Assembly (NCBI RefSeq): GCF_018860765.1
Contig: NZ_JAHKPV010000001.1
Location: 243,704-307,703, forward strand
Reading direction: 5' to 3'
Length of the DNA: 64,000 nt
Origin: Marinobacter salexigens
GTDB lineage: Bacteria; Pseudomonadota; Gammaproteobacteria; Pseudomonadales; Oleiphilaceae
A program made the position numbers and the translations under genes. Shown in pieces: positions 52,933-59,792 of this stretch; the stretch's first letter is position 1, and each line of letters begins with the position of its first letter. The notes under the pieces are model-generated. The model ran no database searches. It was not told the origin of the DNA and saw only the letters and a list, made by a program, of their open reading frames with translations.

Positions 52933-53994
52933 TCAGATTTTTTTGAACAGGGCAGAGCGCTGTGCATCTTCCGCTCCGTCAGCCGCCGTCAGGAATTTCT
53001 CCATGAAAATATCCCGTTCAAACAGTCGCCCTCGCATCAGTGCGGTGAGGGCCGCATCAATCATTGGTGGCGGCCCACAGAGGTAGGCTTTTCGGCCCGA
53101 AAAGCGTTCGTCAAAATGCGCTTTCGCGGCATCGTGCACGTACCCCTTGAACCCTTGCCAGCTGACGTCCTCCTCGGCCTGACTCAAGGCGGGGACATAG
53201 GTAAAGTTTTCATGGTCACGTGCCAGACCTTCAAAAAGCTCTCGGTTATAGAGTTCTTCCAGATTGCGGGCGCCCTGAAAGAGCACGATCTGCCGGTCAT
53301 CGTCCTGCGCCAGCAGGTCCAGAATCATGCTTTGGGGGCTGGAAAGCCCGGAGCCACCGGCAATGAAAATGAGATCACCCGGCTGGGAGCTGCGCACAAA
53401 GAACTGCCCGTATGGCCCTGACAGGTTCAGTCTGTCACCTTCTTTTAACTGCTGGTGAATGTAGGATGTGGCCGCGCCCCCTTCGACCAGCCGGATATGC
53501 AGTTCCACTTCATCTGCACGGCTAGGAGGATTCGCCAGCGAGAAAGCCCGGGAGCCTTCCACGTCAGGCAAATCGATATTGATGTACTGGCCAGCCTGAA
53601 AGGCCATTCTTCGATCAAGCTTTAAGTGCACGCCCTTGATGGTTGGCGACAGGTCAACAATTTGGGTGACCGTGGCTTGATAATCCTCAACCGGATACCC
53701 CTCAAAGTCTTCATCTACATCAATGTCCGCTTCAATGGTCACGTCACTTTCAAGCGTGGCGCAGCAAGCCAGCACCTTGCCCTCTTCTCGCTCACTGTCC
53801 ATCAACGCAAATGAAGAGGCTTCTCCCAGATCCACATCACCGTCGACCACCTGAACCTTGCAGGTTCCACAGGTTCCGTGGCCACAAGCAAAGGGCAACC
53901 ACACACCACTACGAAGCGCGGCCTGAAGGATGGTCTGGCCATCTTCAACTTCAATCTGTTCGCCAATCGGCTCAATGGTTACGGTATGGCTCAT
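52933..53994 (-). CDS. dmpP: Phenol hydroxylase reductase component
   Basis: The 353-residue reductase has an N-terminal [2Fe-2S] ferredoxin domain (CGHGTCGTCKV), an FAD-binding domain (RAFSLANPP) and an NADH-binding domain (FIAGGSGLSSPQSMI). It transfers electrons from NADH to the di-iron oxygenase DmpLNO. It follows dmpO by 10 bases. Confidence 0.92.
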   Translation of the reverse strand: MSHTVTIEPIGEQIEVEDGQTILQAALRSGVWLPFACGHGTCGTCKVQVVDGDVDLGEASSFALMDSEREEGKVLACCATLESDVTIEADIDVDEDFEGYPVEDYQATVTQIVDLSPTIKGVHLKLDRRMAFQAGQYINIDLPDVEGSRAFSLANPPSRADEVELHIRLVEGGAATSYIHQQLKEGDRLNLSGPYGQFFVRSSQPGDLIFIAGGSGLSSPQSMILDLLAQDDDRQIVLFQGARNLEELYNRELFEGLARDHENFTYVPALSQAEEDVSWQGFKGYVHDAAKAHFDERFSGRKAYLCGPPPMIDAALTALMRGRLFERDIFMEKFLTAADGAEDAQRSALFKKI

Positions 53995-54004
53995 AACTCA
54001 ACCC

Positions 54005-54364
54005 TCAGGATGCGGAACCCCGGATGCCTTCCAGGCCCGGAGTGGTTACGGTCAGCATGCTTTTATGGTCAATACCGCTGTCGATCAGTGTGGCGGCCGG
54101 ATCCGGGGTGAAGGCTTCACCGTTAAGCAGCCACTGGGCATTCAGAAAGTCAGCTTTTTCGGAATCCGGGTGCCCGGCAGCCGCAGGCTTGAGCAGCTCG
54201 TCTACAAACGCACCAAAGGTCATGTCCGGCGCAACCAGTAACGCAAAAGGTGCGCAGAACATCAGATGCTTTGGCCAGTAGACATAAAGCAGCTGCATGC
54301 CGTTGAAGTTCTCGACACGGTCTTTGGGTTCTGCGTGATATTCGGATATAGCGTTAACACTCAT
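54005..54364 (-). CDS. dmpO: Phenol hydroxylase oxygenase gamma subunit
   Basis: This 119-residue protein shows the family pattern of the small subunit of the phenol hydroxylase (MQLLYVYWPKHLMFCAPFALLVAPDMTFGAF near residue 23). It forms part of the dimeric (DmpLNO)2 oxygenase and has no cofactor of its own. Position between dmpN and dmpP is canonical. Confidence 0.88.
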   Translation of the reverse strand: MSVNAISEYHAEPKDRVENFNGMQLLYVYWPKHLMFCAPFALLVAPDMTFGAFVDELLKPAAAGHPDSEKADFLNAQWLLNGEAFTPDPAATLIDSGIDHKSMLTVTTPGLEGIRGSAS

Positions 54365-54388
54365 GGTGTTCTCCTTCTTGTTTTGGTG

Positions 54389-54417
54389 GCCCGCCCGGGC
54401 TGACAGCGAGGGCGGGC
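54389..54417 (-). repeat. Hairpin between dmpN and dmpO
   Basis: GCCCGCCC (54389-54396) pairs perfectly with GGGCGGGC (54410-54417) over a 13-nt loop, in the 61-base gap after the dmpO start and before the dmpN stop. No T-run follows on the transcribed strand. A stabilising or processing role between the two oxygenase cistrons is likely. Confidence 0.6.
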
Positions 54418-54425
54418 AAATCTGG

Positions 54426-55970
54426 TCAGGCTGCGGTCTTTTTCTCGCTATTCGACTGCAATGGCTTCAGGCCCTTGATATCTAGCCAACGCTGGTGATC
54501 CGGCGAGCCGTGATATTCCATGTTGTCGACGCCAAGATTGATGTGGTAGTACTTCTCAACCACTGTCGCGACGTCCGCACCACCGCAGTTACCCTGATAA
54601 ATCTGATGTACTGGCAGCCAAGCCTGTATGTACTTCTCTGGCTCGTTCTTGAAGATGTCGCAGCAACCGTCGGAGCAGAAGTGGTAGCGCTCACCTTCGT
54701 GCTTGATCTGGCGATGACTGAACACTGACGGATCGTCTTTTTCGGTAAAGATCACTGGTATCTGGCACACCTGACAGAGCTGGGGAAGCGTGTTGTTGTA
54801 GAAACGACGTCCCTCTTTCTGCTCTTTATCCCAGTGCTCAAAGCGGGCGCGGTAGTACTTGTCGAAAGTCTCCGGATACTTCTCAGAGAGCCAGGTCATC
54901 TCTTCTTCTTCGGGCATCCAGGTGTGGAAGTTGGTGGCCTGACTGTACTGGTAGAAAGTGCCCCAGGCCTGATGGCTGACGTGGTTCTTGGCAGCGTTCG
55001 CAACATCCTGATACTTGGGAGGTCGAATGCCGTAGCGCTCCAGATCCTTGAACAGGGCTCCACCATTCTGCTCGTAGTAAACTTCCCAGGCTTCCGCCCA
55101 GGACATCACCTTGTTAGGCAACATGTAGTCCATCATCATTCCCACCAGACTCAGTAGGCGGAAGCCACGCCAGAACCACTTGTCGATCCAGCGCTGAATG
55201 ATCGGTACGTTGTCCTCGTGCTGCTCAAGTATGAACTTGATCACCTCAAGGCCGAGGGTCATGTGACGGGCTTCATCCGACTGGGCAGAGAACCCGAAAG
55301 TGACCGTAGCCATATCACCGTTGTAGGCGGCGCCCGACATAAAGGGCACAAACAGTAAGTTGGTCAGAACGTATTCAAACGAGAACGAAATGGCTGTCAG
55401 GAACTCGAAAGGGCCCGCAGAGCGTGCGTCATCGAAGAAAGATTTGGGAACCGAGAGGAACCAAATCCTGTCATGCTGGTGCGCCGCATCATGCAAGCCA
55501 TTGAAATGCTTGTTGTAATGGCTCATTGCGTGTTGCTGGGTCTGGGAGTGGCGCAACTCGTCAATGGCCTGCAGTTGGCAAGCGACTCTGGCACCGGCCC
55601 CACTAAACTGACGACCAACCCGCGCATACCCCTGAAATGCCGCGTATTCGAGTGGCGAAACACCCGAAAGGAACAGCTTCAGCGCGTTAACGTAACGGGC
55701 GTCAGTAATGTTCTGATGGCCGTTATTCTGAGCAAACGCATCAAAAATTGCGTACAGCTTCTTTTCTTTCTCGGCCTGATACTTCCAGTAGGCATCCATG
55801 GTCAGGCGAAACGGGTCTTCCCATTGCGACCAATCGGTAATCTTGATGCCCTCAAACTGCTCATCCGGATAGATGTCTTCTTTTTTCTGGTACGTGGGCT
55901 CCCAGGCCATATCACGGGTAAGGTACTGGTACTTGTCTTTCAGGTTCAGCTTCTTGTTTTTAATAGCCAT
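54426..55970 (-). CDS. dmpN: Phenol hydroxylase oxygenase alpha subunit (di-iron)
   Basis: The 514-residue catalytic subunit starts at ATG 55970, with GGGAG eight bases ahead. The di-iron ligands are all visible: Glu108, Glu138 and His141 (DELRH), Glu199, Glu233 and His236 (DEARH). A C-terminal cysteine pair region (CQVCQIPVIF and FCSDGCCDIF) binds zinc in related structures. It hydroxylates phenol to catechol using O2, electrons from DmpP and the effector DmpM. Confidence 0.94.
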   Translation of the reverse strand: MAIKNKKLNLKDKYQYLTRDMAWEPTYQKKEDIYPDEQFEGIKITDWSQWEDPFRLTMDAYWKYQAEKEKKLYAIFDAFAQNNGHQNITDARYVNALKLFLSGVSPLEYAAFQGYARVGRQFSGAGARVACQLQAIDELRHSQTQQHAMSHYNKHFNGLHDAAHQHDRIWFLSVPKSFFDDARSAGPFEFLTAISFSFEYVLTNLLFVPFMSGAAYNGDMATVTFGFSAQSDEARHMTLGLEVIKFILEQHEDNVPIIQRWIDKWFWRGFRLLSLVGMMMDYMLPNKVMSWAEAWEVYYEQNGGALFKDLERYGIRPPKYQDVANAAKNHVSHQAWGTFYQYSQATNFHTWMPEEEEMTWLSEKYPETFDKYYRARFEHWDKEQKEGRRFYNNTLPQLCQVCQIPVIFTEKDDPSVFSHRQIKHEGERYHFCSDGCCDIFKNEPEKYIQAWLPVHQIYQGNCGGADVATVVEKYYHINLGVDNMEYHGSPDHQRWLDIKGLKPLQSNSEKKTAA

Positions 55971-55984
55971 CTTGAATCTCCCAA

Positions 55985-56254
55985 TCAGTTCCACTGAAGA
56001 ATGAAGTGGTCGTCGTCTTCGTCGACATTGCCGCCAATACTGATCACATCAATCAGCATTTCCTGAACATCCCATTCGCGACCGAGTGTCTCCTCCATGG
56101 TTGCGCGGTTAATAACCAGACGTTTTTCCGCCTCAATCCGGATCATGGCCGGTTGGTGCTGTACCTCAGCCTCCGGGTTGTCCTGCATTACCGCTTCAAC
56201 CAAATAGCGGGCGTTGTCGTTGTCCTGAAATGCGATGAATACTTTCTGGCTCAT
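55985..56254 (-). CDS. dmpM: Phenol hydroxylase effector (coupling) protein
   Basis: The 89-residue protein (VFIAFQDNDNARYLVEAV near the N-terminus) matches the cofactor-less effector family (MmoB/DmpM). It binds the oxygenase and couples electron flow to substrate hydroxylation. Its start overlaps the dmpL stop by four bases, and dmpN follows 14 bases later. Confidence 0.9.
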   Translation of the reverse strand: MSQKVFIAFQDNDNARYLVEAVMQDNPEAEVQHQPAMIRIEAEKRLVINRATMEETLGREWDVQEMLIDVISIGGNVDEDDDHFILQWN

Positions 56255-57252
56255 GCCTGAACTCCTGTACTTTCAAGACCAACTTTCTTCAGCCGGACAG
56301 AAAGCTCTGCGCGGATTTCATCCAGAGCATCGATACCGGTCGTAGCCTGAGCAATCGGTTTCAAGGCCTCATAAGCGCGAGGCTCCCACTGGGTCACCCA
56401 TAACTGGAGCTGTTCACGGTTACCCTCACTCTCGCCAACAACGGTCTTGGTCATTGCGTTGGTCCAACGCAATGATTCCTTGAACCAGTCGCGTTGGAAC
56501 TCGGTGAGCAGAGACACATCCTCGGCACCCTGCTCGCCCAACCAAGCGTCCATCCTGTCGTAGATCAACGGATACATAAGGCCATCCAGAAGAACGTTCT
56601 GCACAAGCGTGAGCTCGAACCAGTCATCGATCACCAGCATGTCTTCCACTAGTTTGCGCATGGGCTGCCAGAGTTCGTCGTCCATCCAGAAGGTTTTGGA
56701 TTCATCCAGCGCCTTGCCTGTGCTGCCATCGAGCAGCAGAGCAATACGGGACAGGTACTGGCCAATCCCCAGTCGGTCGGCTGCAGCAAACATGTGCATC
56801 TGGGCAACGGTAGTCGCGATAGCATCGCCCGCGATTTTGCTGTTGTTCATATTCGCGCCCAGCTCAACATGGCGCAGGGGCACTAACAGTCGTAGGAGCT
56901 GGTGCTGGGTTTCCTCAGGCAGGCGGGTCAGCAGGTTTCGCTTGTCGCAGAAGCCAAAGTTGCTTTCTGCAGCTTCCTGCATCTTGGCCCGGTTGCCGAC
57001 ATAGGCGCCGTAGAAAAACTGGCGCGGATCGGTTACGGCATACCAGTCATCCATTTGCATGGCAGTACGGCTGGGGTCGTTCAAAGTGCGCTTCGGATCC
57101 CACAGCGGCCGGTAGTGAAAATTGGTTTTGGCTTCGATATCAAAACTGGCTTCCTGATAGCGGGTTGCCGGCTTGTCACCAAACCTGCGAGCTATCGCGG
57201 AGTAGGTATTGCGAATGGGTTCCACAGAGGTGGTTTTTATTTCAATAGTCAT
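56251..57252 (-). CDS. dmpL: Phenol hydroxylase oxygenase beta subunit
   Basis: This 333-residue ferritin-like subunit is the beta chain of the DmpLNO oxygenase (RYQEASFDIEAKTNFHYRPLWDP near the N-terminus). It has the fold of DmpN without a complete iron site. The end overlaps the dmpM start, and dmpK lies 60 bases upstream. Confidence 0.9.
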   Translation of the reverse strand: MTIEIKTTSVEPIRNTYSAIARRFGDKPATRYQEASFDIEAKTNFHYRPLWDPKRTLNDPSRTAMQMDDWYAVTDPRQFFYGAYVGNRAKMQEAAESNFGFCDKRNLLTRLPEETQHQLLRLLVPLRHVELGANMNNSKIAGDAIATTVAQMHMFAAADRLGIGQYLSRIALLLDGSTGKALDESKTFWMDDELWQPMRKLVEDMLVIDDWFELTLVQNVLLDGLMYPLIYDRMDAWLGEQGAEDVSLLTEFQRDWFKESLRWTNAMTKTVVGESEGNREQLQLWVTQWEPRAYEALKPIAQATTGIDALDEIRAELSVRLKKVGLESTGVQA

Positions 57253-57312
57253 AACTGCCCTACCATCATTGTTGTTGTGAGGTGGATGTTGGCGCTGGTG
57301 GTTAGCTGCTTT

Positions 57313-57564
57313 CTAGCGGTGGCCGTTCTCTCCGAAACGCCACTTGACCATGTCTTCATCAATCTGGCGGATCATCGCGGAATCCATGTGCACTACGTTG
57401 TTGTGCTCACAGAAAGTCTTAAAGGCGCCTCGGGGCAGCACCAGCTCGACAAACAGTTCGGGGTAGCCGATTGCAAAATCGAACTCCACAAACTTGTCTT
57501 CCGGTGCGCTGCGAACCCGGATGTAGCGGGTGTACTCGTTGAAGGTCTTTACTCGGTGTTCCAT
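57313..57564 (-). CDS. dmpK: Phenol hydroxylase assembly protein
   Basis: This 83-residue protein is the first gene of the operon. It contains RYIRVRSAPEDKFVEFDFAIGYPELFVELVLP, matching the DmpK/PhhK/TouF assembly family. DmpK helps insert iron into the apo-oxygenase and is not part of the active enzyme. It starts about 42 bases downstream of the -12 element of the sigma-54 promoter. Confidence 0.88.
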   Translation of the reverse strand: MEHRVKTFNEYTRYIRVRSAPEDKFVEFDFAIGYPELFVELVLPRGAFKTFCEHNNVVHMDSAMIRQIDEDMVKWRFGENGHR

Positions 57565-57605
57565 TGCTGACCCCGTTATCGTTGTTGTTTGTTAAATAGG
57601 TTTGA

Positions 57606-57620
57606 GCAACGGCTGTGCCA
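57606..57620 (-). promoter_or_regulatory. Sigma-54 (-24/-12) promoter of the dmp operon
   Basis: On the minus strand TGGCAC-N5-TTGC (complement of 57615-57620 and 57606-57609) is an exact match to the core of the -24/-12 consensus. It is 41 bases upstream of dmpK, which places the expected transcription start near 57594. It agrees with the divergent sigma-54 activator DmpR. The promoter should be silent without activated DmpR and ATP hydrolysis. Confidence 0.88.
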
Positions 57621-57728
57621 CAATTTTCTTCGGGCTGCCAAAAGCAATACCAACAACATGTTTTTATTGATTTTTTTAGAGATCTCGGAATTGTTTAAGC
57701 ATCAGAAAATAGTTTTTGGAATTTGAGA

Positions 57729-57758
57729 TTGATCAGGAAAATTTGATCATTTGATAAA
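57729..57758. promoter_or_regulatory. Candidate DmpR upstream activating site 1
   Basis: TTGATCATTTGATAAA (57743-57758) matches the XylR/DmpR site TTGATCAATTGATCAA at 13 of 16 positions by eye. A second TTGATCA half-site lies at 57729-57735. The element is centred about 150 bases upstream of the expected start, a normal distance for DmpR. Confidence 0.6.
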
Positions 57759-57822
57759 AAACAAAAAATTAAGTGAGCAATTGATGAATCGCTCTAGGCC
57801 ATCTAGTACTTTCCGATTGTTT

Positions 57823-57853
57823 TTTATCATTTGATTGATTTTCGACATCAATC
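57823..57853. promoter_or_regulatory. Candidate DmpR upstream activating site 2
   Basis: TTTATCATTTGATTGA (57823-57838) partly matches the DmpR site, and GATTGAT/ATCAATC (57833-57839 and 57847-57853) forms an overlapping 7-bp inverted repeat with a 7-nt spacer. It lies 80 bases beyond site 1 and about 75-100 bases before the dmpR start, so it could serve dmp activation, dmpR autoregulation or both. Confidence 0.45.
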
Positions 57854-57925
57854 TGTGGATACATGACTGTCGCAGACTCTGAGCATTCGCCTTCACCCCA
57901 CACAAAAACAAAAGGGGACCCGAGC

Positions 57926-59647
57926 ATGGCTATCAGCTATAAGCCGAAGCTGAAAAACATTAAATTTCAAGACCTTACTGACCAAATTCGATTCCTGAGC
58001 TCCGAAGGAAAAATCTGGCTTGGTGAGCAGCGCATGCTATTGATGGCTGTGAGCGCCATGGGCGCATTCCGCCGCGAAATGGTTAACAGCATGGGCATTG
58101 CAAGAGCAAAGGGCTTTTTCCTGCGCCTTGGCTACCAATCCGGCCTAAAGGATGCAGAGCTGGCACGTAAGCTTCGCCCGCACTGCGACGAGATGGATAT
58201 TTTTCTTGCTGGCCCGCAACTCCATGCCCTGAAGGGTATGGTCAACGTTACCCCTATTCAGGTGGACATCGATCAGGAAACTGGCGACTTCTATGCGGAA
58301 ATGGAGTGGATTGATTCTTTTGAAGTGGAAATTTGCCAGACCGAATTGGGGCAAATGGATGAGCCAGCTTGCTGGGCTTTGCTGGGCTATGCATGCGCCT
58401 ATACATCCTCGTTCATGGGGCGTGAAATCATTTTCCGTGAAACCAGCTGCCGCGGCTGCGGGGATGAAAAATGCATTATTGTAGGAAAGCCTGCTGAACA
58501 GTGGGACGACGCCGAAGAGTTCGCCCGTTACTTCAAAGCAGACCCCATCATAGAAGAACTTTACGATCTGCAATCTCAGGTCAGCTCGTTGCGCAGCAGC
58601 CTCGAAAAGCAACAGGGGCAGTACTATGGCATTGGCCAGTCGGCGTCCTACAACAAAGTCTGCAAAATGATTGATAAAGCAGCGTTGGGAAAAGTCTCGG
58701 TGTTGCTGCTTGGTGAAACCGGTGTTGGTAAAGAAGTGATCGCGCGCAGTGTTCACTTGCGCAGTGAAAGGGCTGACAGGCCGTTTGTTGCCGTCAATTG
58801 TGCCGCCATACCACCGGACCTTATTGAATCCGAACTTTTTGGCGTTGAAAAAGGCGCCTTTACCGGTGCTAACCAATCCCGCCCGGGCCGATTTGAACGA
58901 GCTGATAAAGGCACGATTTTTCTGGATGAAGTGGTCGAACTGACACCCCGAGCGCAGGCTTCGCTACTACGAGTGCTTCAAGAGGGAGAGCTAGAGCGCG
59001 TTGGCGATAACCGCACACGATCGGTCAATGTGCGCATCATAGCTGCAACAAACGAAAGCCTTGCTGAGGCGGTTGAAGCGGGTAAATTCCGGGCAGACCT
59101 CTACTATCGCCTGAATGTTTTTCCCGTGCAGATTCCACCTTTGCGCGAACGCCTTGAAGACCTCCCGCTTCTAACCGAACATTTTCTACGGAAGTTCGAA
59201 GCAGAGTATAACAAACACACCCTCGGCCTGTCGGACAAGGCGCTGGAGCTTTGCCTTCGCTATCGCTGGCCCGGCAATATCCGGGAATTGGAAAACGTGA
59301 TCGAGCGCGGCGTGATACTGACTGACAATAACGAGTCCATCAGCCAGGACGCGCTTTTTGCGGTCTTCCGAAACAGCGAATTCCAGCAGGCTTCGCCTCA
59401 ACCCTCGGAATTTATCGATGACGCGGGTCAGGTAGTCTCCGGCGATTTGCAACAAGAAGGGCCCGCGCACTGGGCGGAGAGCATCATCAACAACAATATC
59501 AGTCTGGAGGAGGTGGAAGAAACTCTTATGCGGCGGGCGATGAGTCAGGCAAGCCAGAACGTGTCCGAGGCAGCACGCTTGCTTGGGCTCACCCGGCCAG
59601 CGCTGGCTTATCGGCTCAACAAAGCCGGAATACCGCAGAAAAATTAA
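57926..59647 (+). CDS. dmpR: Phenol-responsive sigma-54 activator (DmpR/XylR family)
   Basis: From ATG 57926, behind AAAGGGG, the activator has 573 residues, starting [11 protein letters not shown] like known DmpR proteins. Domains: effector-binding XylR_N (about residues 10-120), V4R zinc-type domain with [10 protein letters not shown] (about 173-182), linker coiled coil, AAA+ domain with Walker A GETGVGKE (about 262-269), the sigma-54 contact GAFTGA (about 310-315) and Walker B TIFLDE, and a C-terminal Fis-type helix-turn-helix ([20 protein letters not shown]). Phenolic effector binding relieves repression by the N-terminal domain. It is divergent from dmpK. Confidence 0.93.
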   Translation: MAISYKPKLKNIKFQDLTDQIRFLSSEGKIWLGEQRMLLMAVSAMGAFRREMVNSMGIARAKGFFLRLGYQSGLKDAELARKLRPHCDEMDIFLAGPQLHALKGMVNVTPIQVDIDQETGDFYAEMEWIDSFEVEICQTELGQMDEPACWALLGYACAYTSSFMGREIIFRETSCRGCGDEKCIIVGKPAEQWDDAEEFARYFKADPIIEELYDLQSQVSSLRSSLEKQQGQYYGIGQSASYNKVCKMIDKAALGKVSVLLLGETGVGKEVIARSVHLRSERADRPFVAVNCAAIPPDLIESELFGVEKGAFTGANQSRPGRFERADKGTIFLDEVVELTPRAQASLLRVLQEGELERVGDNRTRSVNVRIIAATNESLAEAVEAGKFRADLYYRLNVFPVQIPPLRERLEDLPLLTEHFLRKFEAEYNKHTLGLSDKALELCLRYRWPGNIRELENVIERGVILTDNNESISQDALFAVFRNSEFQQASPQPSEFIDDAGQVVSGDLQQEGPAHWAESIINNNISLEEVEETLMRRAMSQASQNVSEAARLLGLTRPALAYRLNKAGIPQKN

Positions 59648-59792
59648 GCGTACCAATGACTCAGAAGCGCTGACTTGCACAATCAACACGCCGGTTCCTT
59701 AGCCAACCCTCGGAAATCAGGCAGGCAAGTCACTGGTTTCAGTTTGCGTTACAATGTGGAATTCCAACACATTTTTTGCAGCATCTGCCCAC

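Larger units (their letters stand above)
57565..57925. other. dmp/dmpR divergent regulatory region
   Basis: This 361-base A/T-rich stretch holds the sigma-54 promoter, the two candidate activating sites and an A-rich tract near 57756-57768 that could help bend DNA (IHF-type, although no exact IHF site was picked). A weak TTGATT-N17-GATACA pair at 57835-57863 may be the dmpR promoter. No gene was seen. Confidence 0.6.

Noticed and set aside
58145..58876. 243-codon minus-strand frame opposite dmpR
   Set aside because: It is a mirror frame of the AAA+ and V4R coding region, without motifs.
57865..59647. A longer DmpR starting at 57863
   Set aside because: The extra 21 residues are not part of the family, and ATG 57926 has an AGGGG ribosome site and the usual N-terminal sequence.
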